Positions 21,724 through 35,251 of a DNA stretch of 64,000 nt are shown here, in pieces (position 1 is the first letter of the stretch; every line of letters begins with the position of its first letter). Below the pieces are notes generated by a model. That model was not told where the DNA came from, made no database searches, and was given only the letters and a program-made list of their open reading frames with translations. The DNA comes from Papilionanthe hookeriana x Papilionanthe teres (lineage: Eukaryota; Streptophyta; Magnoliopsida; Asparagales; Orchidaceae), in contig CM040423.1 in NCBI GenBank assembly GCA_022702705.1, forward strand, positions 40,135,392 to 40,199,391, written 5' to 3'. The position numbers and the translations under genes were made by a program.

Positions 21724-23607
21724 TGATACCGATTTTCTTTACTTCCTAATGAAAACTGATAAAATTTATGCTTTTGGTAATCCAATTAAACTTATATTTT
21801 TGATATAAAATATTCTTTTACAACAACGCCAAAAACTTGATTATGATGTAAATAAGAATACAACAATGATATTTTAATTTAGGGATTCTACGCTAGTTTA
21901 CATATCGTTATCAAGTAATATAAGACTTTCTGATTAAGCCTCGAAATATCAATCCCACTGGGAAAATTTATGGATATTAAAAGATAAAAAGGTTTTTAGA
22001 ACACAAATTCTATTTAGAAAAAGAAACTTTCTTAAACAGTTTCAGACAACAACAAAGTTTTAAAATACGACTCTTTTTTGTATTTTCTTAAATTATAAGG
22101 TAAAATGAACATTTATCTTACGATAATAAGATTTTTGTAAGATTTAAAGAAGTATAAATGAAAATATATCTTTCGTTATCATGAATGAGTAATAAGTAAA
22201 ATAATTCTGTTGTGGAAGTGATCAAAATGTCTTGCACCAAATATGAGCAATTTTATTCTTTATCCTTACTAGATATGCTATAAAGAACATTGGCTAGTTT
22301 AAAGTTTGAATAGTTCTGAAGTTGGGCTAGGTAGGGAAGATACTAGCTCTCACTCTATAGTTCCCTCTTTTCCCTCCACCTGGGGGCTAATTCTCGCATC
22401 AAACCTAAAATAATAAACCAAATTAGGGGTTTTAGTCTGTCATCCTAAAGACTTTAATTCTACATCCATCAAAGTATATTTTTCTATTTATTTGCACAAG
22501 ATTATATGAATTACTTCTCATCCAAACAATCCCATTTGATTCCTATATATTGTTGATTGAGACAATACCTAATAAGATCTTACCTGTTCTCAACATCATG
22601 ATTGGCCAAATCATGAGTAAATGAAGTACAATGATTGAATCAATAAAACTTTTTCCAACATTAAAAATCAATACTTCCACAACTTTCATCCAACACTTAG
22701 TTATTTTCATTTTAAGGAAAAAGATAAAGATGATTGCTCATAATCCATGAAGAAAACACAACCACAAATAGTTTAAAAAGTAGAAACCATGTAGAAAACA
22801 CAAAAAATCTCAATTAAAACCAAATGAAGTGCAAATATAAAAACTTATCTCAAGTTCCTCTCCACCAAACACTTGAAGTTCCTTTGAATCTCTTCTTTTC
22901 TCTTACAAGCTTCCCTTGAACTAGTTGTCTAACCCAAGAGGGTTTAGATCTCTCTACACAATATATTTTTACTTAGAAATCCCTACTCACCCTCTCTTTC
23001 ACTAAGAAGAAGAAAATTATGAAAAAAACCTAAGTAAGAATCCTACAAATTCTTACTTAAACTACTCTCTACAAACTCTAATTTTCCTCTCTCTAAAAGA
23101 ACTCAACACACCCCCCTCTTACACATTTTAAGTCTTTTATATTTTCTCTAAAATGTGTCTTGGTATCTCTTCAAAATGTATCCATATTTAATAAATCAAC
23201 TTAAGAGATGCATTCTTTCAAGTAAAATTTGAATGTCTTTTGGCTTCCTTGATTAGTTACCCACGTTTGTACCAAAAAATGTCTCAAACACCTCTTTAAA
23301 ATTTACCAAAAATTCTTTAAATTTGCAAAGTAACTGTCTAGCACTTAAGCATAGGGTCTCTGGCGCTTAGGCGCGATCCTCTCTATCTGCTGGAGCTTAG
23401 GTGCCAAATCTGGGCTCTTAGGCGCCCCAGTTCATTTTAACACTTTCATTTTTGTTCCAAATTTGATCATTTTCACTCTTTTTGACATTTTTTGTTCATT
23501 TAAGTGTACCTAAAAGAAAAACACACAAATATCTTCCATTAAAATGCAATATCATCAAAAATATGTTTAAAATGTGCATAAAAATATTATATATTTTAGG
23601 TATATCA
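21724..23607 (-). repeat. 3' LTR of the Athila-like element
   Basis: It aligns throughout with 33418-35246 (for example the blocks beginning GATTTTCTTTACTTCCTAAT and the termini reading TATATTTTAGGTATATCA). It contains GCGCTTAGGCGC-type palindromes near 23360-23430. Confidence 0.92.
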
Positions 23608-23620
23608 AATTCCCCCAAAC
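23608..23620 (-). other. polypurine tract of the Athila-like element
   Basis: The minus strand reads GTTTGGGGGAATT directly before the 3' LTR start TGATATACC. The position and G-run fit the second-strand primer of gypsy elements. Confidence 0.85.
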
Positions 23621-24530
23621 TTGAAATGTTACTTGTCATCAAGTAACACTATAATCTTTCAAAACCAACATAAAAAAATTATGTGAATGAGTTTCTTTAG
23701 GAGATTCTAAAATTTTGTTCTAGAAATGTGGTATTCCAATTTTGAAAAAAACTTTAGTGAATAAGACCAATTTAAAGTTTAGAAATTTTCTAAAGTGAAA
23801 ATGTATGAACATATGAGCTCCTATCTAATTTAGAAATACTTGTGATTTTTCTAAATATAGAGTTTAGACATTTTATCTTCTCCACTTAAAAATTTTCATT
23901 AAAAATAATTATACTCACTATATTATATCCTTAAGCTTAGGATTTTCTTAAAAAGATTAGATGTGGAACCAATTTTTGATTAGGCACTAATCCTCAAGCT
24001 TCTCCTCCCATATTATACTCTACTTTTTTTATTTTCTTTTACTTTTCTTTTTTCTTTTTCTTTTTTTTTCTTTTTCTTTTTCTCTCTCGCAAGAATTACT
24101 ATATCTGGATTGGCCTTTAATTATTTTGTATTACACTCTTCATGTTCTAAAAAAGGTTTGATATATCCTCTACTCAAAAATATAATAATAGTTTTGAAAA
24201 CAACTTTTAATAAAAGAAATTTAAGTATTGAAAACAAAAGTCTAATCTTTCTATATTTTTTAAAAATACAATATTTCTTATTAAAGATAATTACATCATA
24301 TATATCATCTATTCACTAAGAAAATTTTTAACTTTGAAAATTTTCTTCATCAGTATAAAGTTTAAACGAAATTTTATTACATCTTTCTATATTCAAAATT
24401 TTATTACCCTAATATAACTTCATACACATAATCATTTTTCAAATAAAAAAATAAATTTATTTGTAGCATACTTGAGAAAAAATAAACTTAACCCCAAACT
24501 TAGATTTTTATTGAAATTAAACATTTTAGC

Positions 24531-24603
<73 letters not shown>

Positions 24604-25060
24604 AGATAAGAATGAAAAATTAACACTTATACTAACAGGAATTTTCATATCCTAATTATCCAGGTACAAAAATTTATAAACAGGAGTACAAATGATCGCA
24701 GTGCATTTTGATTTTAATATTTAAGAGATTAAAAGACTTCTATGCAGTGGAGGTTAAAGTAAAAGCAAATCAAACAAACTAACATAACATCATAACTATA
24801 ACAGAAAATTCATGGAATTAAATTGAAATTTAAACATTAAATTTTAAATGAAGGTTAGCTCTATTTAAACGTCCTAAAGTAGCAGGAATAAGTTCAACAA
24901 AAACCAACAAAACATATTTAAAATTAAAGAGTTCAAATACATACTACCACATCATCAACAAACAATAACAACATTGTTCACTACCATCACAAATAACAAC
25001 ACATAAAGTAGTCTCAACATTAACACAAATAACATAAAAGTTCAAGTAAAACACGACATA
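23621..25060. other. 3' non-coding region of the Athila-like element
   Basis: AT-rich, without a recognisable ORF. It includes pyrimidine-rich DNA near 24025-24085 and the (TA)n tract near 24533-24601. Confidence 0.6.
24533..24601. repeat. (TA)n microsatellite inside the Athila-like element
   Basis: A pure alternating TA tract of about 69 bp. Confidence 0.95.
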
Positions 25061-26215
25061 ACTAAATCCTTACTCATCCTTATCTCCATCATCATCTTCT
25101 TCATCATCATCAACCTTCCAATAACTATCAGAATCAAACTGAGTATACCATGGATAAGGTGGAAATACCACACTCTGATCTCCTCTAATAAGACTCTCCA
25201 AAGAAGTGTTGTATTTCTCCTCATAATCACTATGTCTTCCTAAATATGAATCAGTATGATCAACATAGTTTTCAAGATTGGATACCTTATCCATTGCATA
25301 ATCCATATTATCCATCATAGTATGCAGCATTTTAGATTATGAATCAGGATTGGATCTACCACGAGATGTAGAAACTATAAATGTAGAAGCATGTGATGTA
25401 GAAGCACCAAAACTTCTAGAAAATCCTCCTCTCTAGCGATAAATTGAATATTCATAGTAGGTCTTCACATTCACACTTGTAATGGGCTTCAGAGGTTGAA
25501 GACTCTCCTCTCAACTATCATATTTAACACCAACTTGCTCACATAAATAAAAGATTAACAAAGGGAATCTTAAACTTGCAGTAGTAGCGGCTCTGCCATA
25601 ACTGGTAATAATTTGATATATGAGAGATCCAATATTGATTAGCTTATATTGTTGAATGCAGTAGTTCAGTGTAGCCCTCTCTTTGGTCACTTCACTAAGA
25701 TGATTAGTGGGGCGTAAACGAGCAGATATAAAATAATGTCAGGCTTTCACTGTGGCATCCAAGTTTGATGTAGAAAGTTTACTCTTCTACCATTGGTAAT
25801 CTTCCAAATACCTCTTCCAGCAGTTAACGAAGATATAATCCCATCTAGCTCCTCCTCCGTAGGATTGTAATTGTAATAAAAACACAAAGTATTCATAGGC
25901 ATTTCGTAAAATGAATTGATTACCTCAGGTGTAAATGCTATTGTCTTCCATCTCACCATCTCTAGATCGTTTTTGCATAAAAATCTCTAACTACAGAGAT
26001 CACCACAACAGCAGAGAAACAACAGAATCGATCCCACTGTCGTCGAACAATAAGATCTTCTACTTCTCTACCCGGATTTTTAAAACATCACTCAGGGATC
26101 AACTTCCACGATTGAAGTGCTTCAGCATAATGATCCTGAGCTTTAGAACTTACAAATTTGTTTGAATCAAATGTACATTTCCCCTTGCTTCTCTTCATTC
26201 TTGGTGTCATTCTAA
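25060..26215 (-). pseudogene. extra 3' ORF of the Athila-like element (putative plant transposon protein type)
   Basis: Read on the minus strand from about 26215, segments in order are a basic N-terminus, NKFVSSKAQDHYAEALQSWK, a block ending RWKTIAFTPEVINSFYEMP, GRGIWKITNGRR, and then, after a frameshift and a stop, ISARLRPTNHLSEVTKERA and a conserved LINIGSLIYQII-like segment. The C-terminal part (25070-25330) is acidic with a predicted coiled stretch. The pattern resembles the 'putative plant transposon protein' domain found 3' of pol in Athila-type elements. The function is unknown; an envelope role has been suggested for some Athila ORFs but nothing here shows it. Confidence 0.7.
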
Positions 26216-27850
26216 AAATTGCAAATAAATTTACAACAAATTTTAAAATCAACTTAAACTCATTAGATCTAACTTCTAAAAGCTTAAACTTACTCTTTCA
26301 TGTAAAATCCACCAATGTTTATCAAATTTTCACCATGAATACTAAATTTCGAAATTTCCATCATAAACTAAAAATCTATGGTGAAAATTAAAAATTTTTA
26401 CGTAAAATAGAAGCTCTAATCTTAAGAAGATTAAATCCAACAAATTTGGATTGATTCCACCAAGAAATCTTTACGTAGAGGGATGACATAGGAGCAAAAA
26501 TGTGAAAGCTTGAGGAAGAAGATGATAGAATGGGGAAGAAATGATGGTTTTCGGCACTTAAAATCGTCATAAACCAGTTTTAGTGAACCAGCGCTTAAAC
26601 ATGACTGTTGTTGCGCTTAGACGTGGGGCTCTCGGGTTTACTCGCGCTTAAGTGTAGGTTTTGGCGCTTAGACGCCAATGCACAAATTTTGATTAAAATG
26701 CATAATTTTCCAAGTTAACCACTCTCACATGGTCTTAAATAAATCATAATACAAATTCCTTCCCTTCTCCTCACTTTTTTCTCAAAAATATTTCAGTATT
26801 TCACAACTTAGATTCGATCACAATAACACAAAAATTTTTACACAAACACAACACTTTCATTAACATATATTCAACAAGTACAAAAACACATCACATGTCC
26901 AATCTCATTCCAAATTTTTTTTGGATGAGATACCCTCTAAATCATCACAACACAAGACAAACTTACATTAAACGCTTAAAAAAAACAAACACAAGCAAAC
27001 AAGCAAACAAACTAAACATAGAACGTAATTTTATTCTTCGTTAGGTGGAATATATCATTGACCATCAGTTGTACCTTCTGAACAATTTGACACAAAGATT
27101 TCATAAAATGGGCGATGATGAAGAATTCTAATTGAGTCCTCTTTAATCCATTTGTTTTCCAGATACATCGCCTTATCCGTTTCTTCAATATAACTTGAAT
27201 GACTGAATTGCATTTTGAGTTGTCAACCAACATGCGCTAAATGTGTGTTAGTTTCATTTACCTATACCTCAATTGATGTCACATCAGCTCAATCTTCACA
27301 ATTTTCTCCGTTGTTCCTTCAATACTAACGACTATAAATCCATTATATAACTCTTGCTTACTTCAACTTACAAACTTCTTCTTGACAGCTTCCTCCTTTT
27401 TCTTCAATTCATTCTCCCAAGAAGAAATTTTTGCAATCTTATCACTCCATAAACAACTCAAATCTCTCTTCTCTTAGACTTGAGAATGGAAATTTTGGAA
27501 GAAGCAAGTTTCCTCTTCATTTTCATGTTATTTATAGAGTTAAGTAGAGCATATACCCACTTCCCACGTTTAAAAACCACAAAATAATGTTCAAGGACAC
27601 TTTCCCACATTTAATTCCTCCATAACATCATTTAGGCATGTTTTTTAACTCTAGCGCTTAAGCGTCAGTTTTGGGCGCTTAGGCGCCAGTGCTCAGTTAA
27701 GCATAAGACTGCTTACCATCCAAAAACTCTTTCTTATATGTCTAAGACATCATTTAAAGCCTTAAAATTATCACAAAAAGTTCAAAATACTACCACAATT
27801 CTCCAAAAATAAACACAACAACAACAAAATAAAAGCACACTGATAACTAT
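26216..27850. other. spacer of the Athila-like element between integrase and the extra ORF
   Basis: Mostly non-coding. GCGCTTAAGCGC-like palindromes recur at about 26590-26675 and 27650-27690. No reliable ORF is visible. Confidence 0.55.
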
Positions 27851-29070
27851 GGGTTGCCTCCCACAGAGCGATTGGTTTTACGTCTTCAGCCCAACGTACC
27901 CAGTACTTATTCTGGGTGACCCAACATTAAAACTTCATTCACTTTAATCTAATCCCCTAAGAAATAGAGTTTCAATCTATGACCATTCACTTTAAAAATT
28001 TTTAGGGTTTTATGATCTTTAATATCCACAGCTCCATAGGGATAAATGTTTACTACAATAAATGGCCTCATCCACCTTGACTTAAGTTTGCTTGCAAATA
28101 ATCTTAATCTTGCATTATAAAGCAAAACTTATTGTCCTGACTCAAAATTTTTAGTAAGAATATTTCGATCATGCCACTTTTTCACCTTATCTTTATATAT
28201 CTTAACATTCTCATAAGACACATTCTTTATCTCTTCCAGCTCATTTAATCACAATAATATCTTCTTATCAGCATCCTTTAAATTATAATTGAATTCCTTA
28301 ATAGTCAATAAGCTTTATGCTCGAGTTCCACTAGTAAATAACAAACTTTCCCATAAATTATCCTGAATGGTGACATTCTCATAGGAGTTATATAAGACGT
28401 CATATAAGCCCACAAAGCAAAATTAAGTTTGACTGACCAATCAATTTTTGTTCGATTAATAGATTTCTCCAAAATTCTTTTGATTTCTTGATTGAAAACT
28501 TCAGCCAAACCGCTTGTCTGAGGATGATAAGCAGTGGAAATCTGATGATAAATTTGATATTTCTTCAACAATTTTTTTATTAATACATTTTTGAAATGAT
28601 TTCCCCATCATTTATGATAACTCTTGGCATTCCAAATCTACAAAATATATTTGTTTTTAAGAACTTTGCAACACTTTGAGCATCACATCGAGGTAAAGCA
28701 AAAGCTTTTATCCATCTAGAGACACAATCTACTACTAACAGTATGTATAAATTTTTGAAAGATAGTTTAAATGGTCCCATGAAAATCTAATCCTCAAACG
28801 TCAAATATTTTAACTTCCAAAATTTAATTGAGGGGCATCTCATTTCTTCAAGAAATATTGCCTATGCGTTAACACCGATCACAATTTTTACTATAAGTAT
28901 TTGCATATCTAAAGATAACAGACCAATAAAATCCAGATTGCAAGATTTCATATGTTATTTTTTCAACGCCAAAATGTCCCCCAAAATCAGAATTATGACA
29001 TTTTTGGAAAATTTCAAAAGTTTCTTCTAAAGACACAAATCTTCGAATAATTAATCCTTCCACTGTTTAT
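27850..29070 (-). pseudogene. Athila-like integrase remnant
   Basis: Segments run in order on the minus strand: a zinc-binding part (28869-29063) with HNSDFGGHFGVEKITYEIL and a terminal NCDRC; core parts (28580-28780 and 28305-28571) with LLVVDCVSRWIKAFALP, RFGMPRVIINDG and STAYHPQTSGLAEVFNQEIK; and a C-terminal part to about 27850 with VNGHRLKLYF. Frameshifts and stops separate the blocks. Confidence 0.88.
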
Positions 29071-29248
29071 ATAAAAATGGGTCGTCCCAAAAAATAAGTC
29101 TTAGCTTCAGATAAAAATTTCCTTTTTTGTTGGTGTGTCAGACCATAAGATAAAATGTTACTAATAATAAATTTCACAATGTCTTCATATCACGAAACAC
29201 GTCATTCATTAATATTGAACAATTTTTCATCTGCAAAATGTTCATTAA

Positions 29249-30330
29249 TTACTTCTTCAGAAAAAGTAATTTCTTAGAATTAAGCCTGGACAGATGATAA
29301 GTAATTTGATTATCAACTCCCTTTCTATCTACTATTTCAAAATCAAATTCTTGCAAAAGAAGAACCCATCTTATTAGTCTATGTTTTGCATCCTTCTTTT
29401 TCATTAAATACTTTATAGCAGAATGATCAGCATGCACCACACATTTAGTTTCAATTAAATATGATCTGAAATTTTAAAGGCAAATACTATTGCTAATAAC
29501 TTTTTCTCAGCTGTGGTATAATTAATTTGAGTTTCATTAAGAGTTTTACTAGTATAGTAAATTACTTTGAAAGTTTTATCATATTTTTGTCATAAAATAG
29601 CTCCAATAGCATAATCACTTACATCACACATTAATTCAAATGGTTTTTTCCAATCTGGTGAAACAACAACTAATGCAATGATTAATTTTTCTCACAAAAG
29701 TTCAAAAGCTTTTTGGCAATCTTCATCAAAATTAAAAATCACATCTTTCTCGATCAAATGACATAGAGGCTTAGAAATTTTTGAAAAATCATTAATATGA
29801 CGCCTGTAGATTCCAACATGTCCTAAAAACTCATAATTTCCTTAACATTCGTTGGATGAGGTAAATTAACGATCACTTGAATTTTTGCAAGATCTACTTT
29901 CATATATTTCTCAGAAATGCGATGACTGATGTCCTAAAACAATTCCTCTCGCTACCATAAACTGACATTTCTCCCAATTAAGAATTAAGTTTGTTTCTTT
30001 ACAACGTTTACGAACTCGTGATAAATGTTTTAAACACAATTCAAATGAAGTTCTGAACACCAAAAAATCATCCATAAAAACTTCAATTCCTTTTTTTATT
30101 AAATCACATAAAATAATCATCATACATCTTTAAAATGTAGCAGGGGAATTATATAAACCAAAGGAGATTCTTCTAAAAATAAAAGTATCATAATGACTGG
30201 TAAACATAGTTTTTTTCTTGATCATCTGGAGCAATTTGTATTTGGTGATAATCATTATATCCATACAGAAATAAAAGTATTTATGCCCAGCTAGTCTATC
30301 CAACATTTGATTCATAAAGGGTAATGAAAA
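29249..30330 (-). pseudogene. Athila-like reverse transcriptase and RNase H remnant
   Basis: Reverse transcriptase blocks include QMLDRLAGHKYFYFCMD and FRRISFGLYNSPATF (30130-30315), then GIEVFMDDFLVF with the catalytic Asp pair (near 30075) and LNWEKCQFMVARGIVLGH. RNase H follows at 29249-29640, ending with HADHSAIKYLMKKKDAKHRL and RLIRWVLLLQEFDFEI. Stops and frame shifts are frequent. Confidence 0.88.
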
Positions 30331-31015
30331 ATGATATTTCCTCGTGGAAAAGTTTAATTTTCTATAATCAATACATATTCGTCATCCTGTAACTTATCTT
30401 ATTAGTATAATTCATTCATTTCATTAACAGTTACAGTAACTCTTCATTTCTTAGGAACACAGTGAATAAGACTAACCCATGCACTATCTGAAATAGGATA
30501 AATAAATTCAACATCAAACCACTTTAAAGTCTCTTTCTTAACAACTTCTTTCATAATAAGATTTAATCACTTTTAAGGATCAACCCTGAGTTTGCGGTTT
30601 TCTTCCATTATGATTATATGTATACAAATTGAAGGACTGATTCCTTTAATATCAGCAATTGTCCATCCAAAGACTTTTTAATATCTCTCTAAAATTTTTA
30701 ACAAACATCCTTCTTCTTCTGAAGTTAAATTCGAGGAAGTTATAACCAGCAAAGTTGAGGAATCACCTAAAAAGACATATTTGAAATGCTTATGAAGTAA
30801 CTTCAATTCAAGTTCAAGAGGTTTCTCAATTTATGGATAAAAAGATTTGTTTTGTTCTATCATGTCCAAAACTTCAAAACTTCCTTAAACAAAATTTGAA
30901 TTTTCTTCAATAAAATCATTAAGATATTATAATTCCTCTTCTTGCACATAATCCAATTCTTTCAATTATGAATTTTCTTCATAAGTTGTTTTCAAATGAT
31001 ATTCACTAAGATATC

Positions 31016-31420
31016 TCATTGCATCCATCCTGAAACATTCATCATCTTTACTTTTGCAGGATAATTCATTGATTTGGAAATACTAAAATTGACCGTTTGG
31101 TCATTAACACGCATAGTTAACTCCCCTTTTTGCAAACATATCATTGCTCTACCTGTTGCTAGGAAATGTCTCCCTAAAATAATATGTATCTCTTTATCTT
31201 CCCCCATATCTAACACAATGAAATCAAAAAGAAAGATAAATCGATCCACCTTCACTAAAACATCATCTACAACTCCCTTAGGATATATTATAGAACGATA
31301 TGCTAATTGCAAAGTTACAGTTGTAGGAGGTATTCCTCCTAATCCCAATATTTTAAATATAGATAATGACTTGAGGTTAATACTTGAGCCCAAATCACAT
31401 AAATCTTTTCCAAAAAATCT
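31016..31420 (-). pseudogene. Athila-like aspartic protease region
   Basis: The active-site region reads CDLGSSINLKSLSIFKILGL, the DLG-S/A-S form of the protease motif seen in this gypsy group, followed by VTLQLAYRSIIYPKGVVDDV, then IVLDMGEDKEIHIILGRHFL. This is the longest intact coding stretch of the element (about 125 codons). Confidence 0.85.
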
Positions 31421-32299
31421 GTCTCCTATCGTACATGGGATTTTGAAGCTTCCAGGATCTTTAAGCTTTTCAGGAAGTTTTTTCTGAATTATAGAACCTC
31501 ACTCTTCACTAAGTGCAACAGTCTCATTATCTTCAAACTTTCTTTTTCTGTTAAGAATATTCTTCATAAATTTCACATAGCTTGACATTTGTTCTAAAGT
31601 TTCAACAAAAGAAATATTAATTGCAAGCTTCTTAAAGATTTTTAGAAATTTTGAAAATTGCTTATACAACTTTTGTTGACGAAGTATTTGAGGAAATGGA
31701 GGTGGTGGCGACGTTTCTAAACCAACCTTGAGTGGAGAAATAGGTCTCTCAAAATCTTATGGAGTGTCCTCTTTAGATTTTTCAATTTCTTCTTTCTCTA
31801 CTTCAATCTCTTTTTGAACTTTGTTTTCCAACTCTCTTCCACTTCTAAGTTGAACAACCTTTGCTTGCTCTTTGTTCTGGCCTTTAGGATTAACTTCTGT
31901 ATTACTGGGAAGTGCTCCTTGGGTTTTGTTACTTAATGAATTTGTAATTTGTCAATATTTCTCATAGCAGCTCATTGACTTTGTAACTGATTTTTCATTT
32001 GAAACACCACTTCTTCTATAGACAACTTCTTATCCTTAAGCTGTGGATTATTATTAAAACCTGGAGGATAGTAGCTCTATAATTACTATTAGCTTGATTG
32101 TTCCAGTTCCCCTATGAGTTTACTTGGTTGCTTCCCATTCGTTGATTGGCACCACCCAAATTGTTATTCCAGTTAAAATTAGGATGATTTTTTCAACCTA
32201 GATATAGTAATTTGAATATGAGTTATTTAACTTGTTATTAATATCATTCAAAGTCTCAGATGGTGTTTTAGAATCTACCATATATCCTAATGAATTCTC

Positions 32300-33112
32300 T
32301 TCAATTATTGGATTTGGTTAAGAAAAATTGATTCCAAATTGGTATATCTTTCTTAAAATTGTAGCAACTTGATTTTCTAACATGAAAAAAGCTTTAAAAT
32401 CATGAATATTGGCTACCTTTTTAGGATGTAACTTTTCATAAGGCCATTGAAAATTATTAGTAGTCATTTCTTCAATTAAAGTATAAGCTTCAGAAAATGG
32501 TTTAGACATCAATGAACCACCAGCAGCGGCATCAATAATAGATCCAAGAGATCCAGCTTATCCATATAAAAAGTTTGAATAATTAACTAATCTGACATAA
32601 CATGGTGTGGACACTTTCTTAGGAGTTCTTTAAATTGTTCTCAAGCTTCATAAATAGATTCCCCTTCAAACTGACAAAAAAATGTAATATCATTTATAAG
32701 CTTTGTAGTTTTTGATGGTGGGCAATATTTAGCAAGAAATTTCTGTGTTAAATCACCTCAAGTTCTGATAGATCATGTGCTAAATAATTCAACCATATCT
32801 TAGTCTTATCTCTAAGTGAAAATGGAAAAAGGCCTAAGTCTAATAACATTATCATAAACATCATCATATTTAAATGTAGCACACAATTCTAGAAAATTGG
32901 CAAGATGTAAATTTGAATTTTCAGTTGGTGATCCACCAAACTAATTTGTTAGATACCATTTGGATAATAACAATTTTAAGTTCAAATGAATTAGCAGCTA
33001 TAACAGGGTTTTGAATACTACCATAAAGTTCATCAACTGTAGGGTTTACATAATCTCTTAAAGGTCTTAATTTATGATGAATTTGAACATTTAGGTTAAT
33101 TTGATTTGCCAT
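32300..33112 (-). pseudogene. Athila-like gag remnant
   Basis: The N-terminus reads LRPLRDYVNPTVDELYGSIQ and NPVIAANSFELK (32921-33112), a hallmark of this gag lineage. Later pieces include a DKTKIWLNYLAHDLSELEVI-like region and KPFSEAYTLIEEMTTNNFQW (32318-32512). Several stops interrupt it. Confidence 0.85.
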
Positions 33113-33393
33113 TTCTTGAAAATTTTGAATTTTTTATGTATTTTTTTATTTTTAAAAATTTTCTAATAGTACGTTCTAATTCAGAATCGTAAGGCACAAG
33201 TTCATCAAAACTTGAACTTCGCATAAACTATTATAAAATAAAAATAAATACAACAATAAAATAAAATAAAACACACAATAACAAATAAGGTTTAAATAAG
33301 ACTTTCTAAAAATAGAAATTATGTTTTTCTAAAAATTCTTTTCAATTTATCTTTTAAATTTAAATCCAAAGAAAATTTGATTTTCTTTCAATT

Positions 33394-33411
33394 TCCCCAG
33401 CAACGACGCCA
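33394..33411 (-). other. primer-binding site of the Athila-like element
   Basis: The minus strand reads TGGCGTCGTTGCTGGGGA a few bases inside the 5' LTR. It differs by two bases from TGGCGCCGTTGCCGGGGA, the tRNA-Asp-type site I associate with Athila elements. Confidence 0.82.
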
Positions 33412-33417
33412 AAAACT

Positions 33418-35246
33418 TGATCCCGATTTTCTTTACTTCCTAATGAAAACTGATAAAATTTATTTGGTAATACAATTAAACTTATATTTTTAATATAAAA
33501 TATTCTTTTACAACAACACAAAAAACTTGATTCTGATGTAAATAAGAATACAATAGTGATATTTTAATTTAGGGATTCTACACAATTATACATATCGTTA
33601 TCAAGTAATATATGACTTTCTAATTAAGCCCCAAAATATCGATCCCAAGGGAAAATTTTATGGATATTAAAAGATAACAAGATTTTTAGAGCACAAATTC
33701 TATTTAGAAAAAGACACTTAAACAATTTCAGATAACAACAAACATTTAAAATACGATTCTTTTTAGGTATTTTCTTAATTATAAGATAAAATGAACAACT
33801 ATCTAACTATAACAAGATTTTTTGTAAGATTTAAAGAAGTATAAATGAAAATATATTTTTCCTTATCATGATTGAGTAATAAGTAATGAAATTCTATTGT
33901 GGAAGTAATCAAAATGTGTTGTGCCAAATAAGAGCAATTTTATTCTTTACCATTACTAGAGATGCTATAAAGAACACTTGCTAGTTTAAAGTTTGAATAG
34001 TTCTAAAGACAGGTTAGATAGGGAAGATACTAGCTCTCACTCTATAATTCCCTCTTTTCCCTCCATCTTGGGGCTAACTCTAGCACCCTAAATTCTTTAA
34101 TTCTGCACCCATCAAAGTATATTTCCCTATTTGTTTGCACAATATTATATGAATTACATTCTCATCCGAACAATCCCATGTGATTCCTACCTACTGTTGA
34201 TTAAGACAATACCTACTAGGATCTTACATGTACTCACAACAAATGTTAACATCATGATCGACCAAATCAAGAAGTAAATGAAGTGCAAAGATTGAATCAA
34301 CACAACTTTTTCCAACATTAAAAATCAATACTTGCACAACTTTCATCCAACACTTAATTACTTTTCATTTTAAGGAATAAAATAAAAAAGACTACTCAGA
34401 ATCCATGAAGAAAACATAACCACAAATAGTTTTATAAGTATAAACCATGTAAAAAACACAAGAAGTCTCAATTAAAATCAAATGAAGTACAAAGATAAAA
34501 ACTTATCTCAAGTTCCTCTCCACCAAACTCCTGAAGTTCATTTGAATCTCTTCTTTTCTCTTATAAGCTTCCCTTGGACTAGTCGCCCAACCCAATAGGG
34601 TTTAAATCTCTCTACACAATAGATTTTTACTTAGGAATCCCTACTCACCATCTCTTTCACTAAGAAGGAGAAATTTATAAATAAACCCTAAGTAAGAATT
34701 CTACAAATTTTTACTTAAACTACTCTATACAAATTCTAATTTTCCTCTCTCTAAAAGAACTATACACACCCCCTCTTACACACACATCAAGTCATTCTTT
34801 TATATTTTTTCCAAAAGGTGTCTCTTCAAAATGTGACAACATTCAATGAATCTACTCAAGAGATGCATCATTTCAAGTGAAATTTGAATGTCTTTTGGCG
34901 TCCTTGATTAGTTACCCACGTTTGTACCAAAGGATGTCTCAAACACCTCTTCAAATTTTGCCAATATTTTTTTAAAATTGCAAAGTAATTGTTTGGCGCC
35001 TAAGCATAGGATCTCTGGCACATAGAGGTGACCCCCTCTGTCTGCCAGCACTTAGGCGCCCCAGTTCATTTTCACACCTTCTTCATTTTTACTCCGAATT
35101 TGATCATTTTTCTCTCCTTTTGACATATTTTGTCCATTTAAGTGTACTTGAAAGAAAAACACACAAAAACCTTCTATTAAAGTGCAATATCATAAAAAAT
35201 AAGTATAAAAATGTGCATAAAAATATTATATATTTTAGGTATATCA
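33418..35246 (-). repeat. 5' LTR of the Athila-like element
   Basis: It pairs with 21724-23607. It starts TGATATACCTAAAATATA on the minus strand and is directly preceded by the duplication GTGTG at 35247-35251. Confidence 0.92.
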
Positions 35247-35251
35247 GTGTG

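Larger units (their letters stand above)
21724..35246 (-). mobile_element. Athila-like Ty3/gypsy LTR retrotransposon, full-length but inactive
   Basis: The element is 13.5 kb with LTRs of 1884 bp (21724-23607) and 1829 bp (33418-35246), each starting TGAT and ending ATCA. A perfect 5-bp target duplication GTGTG flanks it (21719-21723, 35247-35251). On the minus strand the order is 5' LTR, primer site, gag, protease, reverse transcriptase, RNase H, integrase, an extra 3' ORF, a long non-coding stretch, a polypurine tract and the 3' LTR. Size, primer site, gag type and the extra ORF fit the Athila lineage. Frequent stops and frameshifts show it is an old copy. Confidence 0.93.

Noticed and set aside
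31074..31487. 137-codon plus-strand frame
   Set aside because: Antisense of the gypsy protease region, which has a clear active-site motif on the minus strand.
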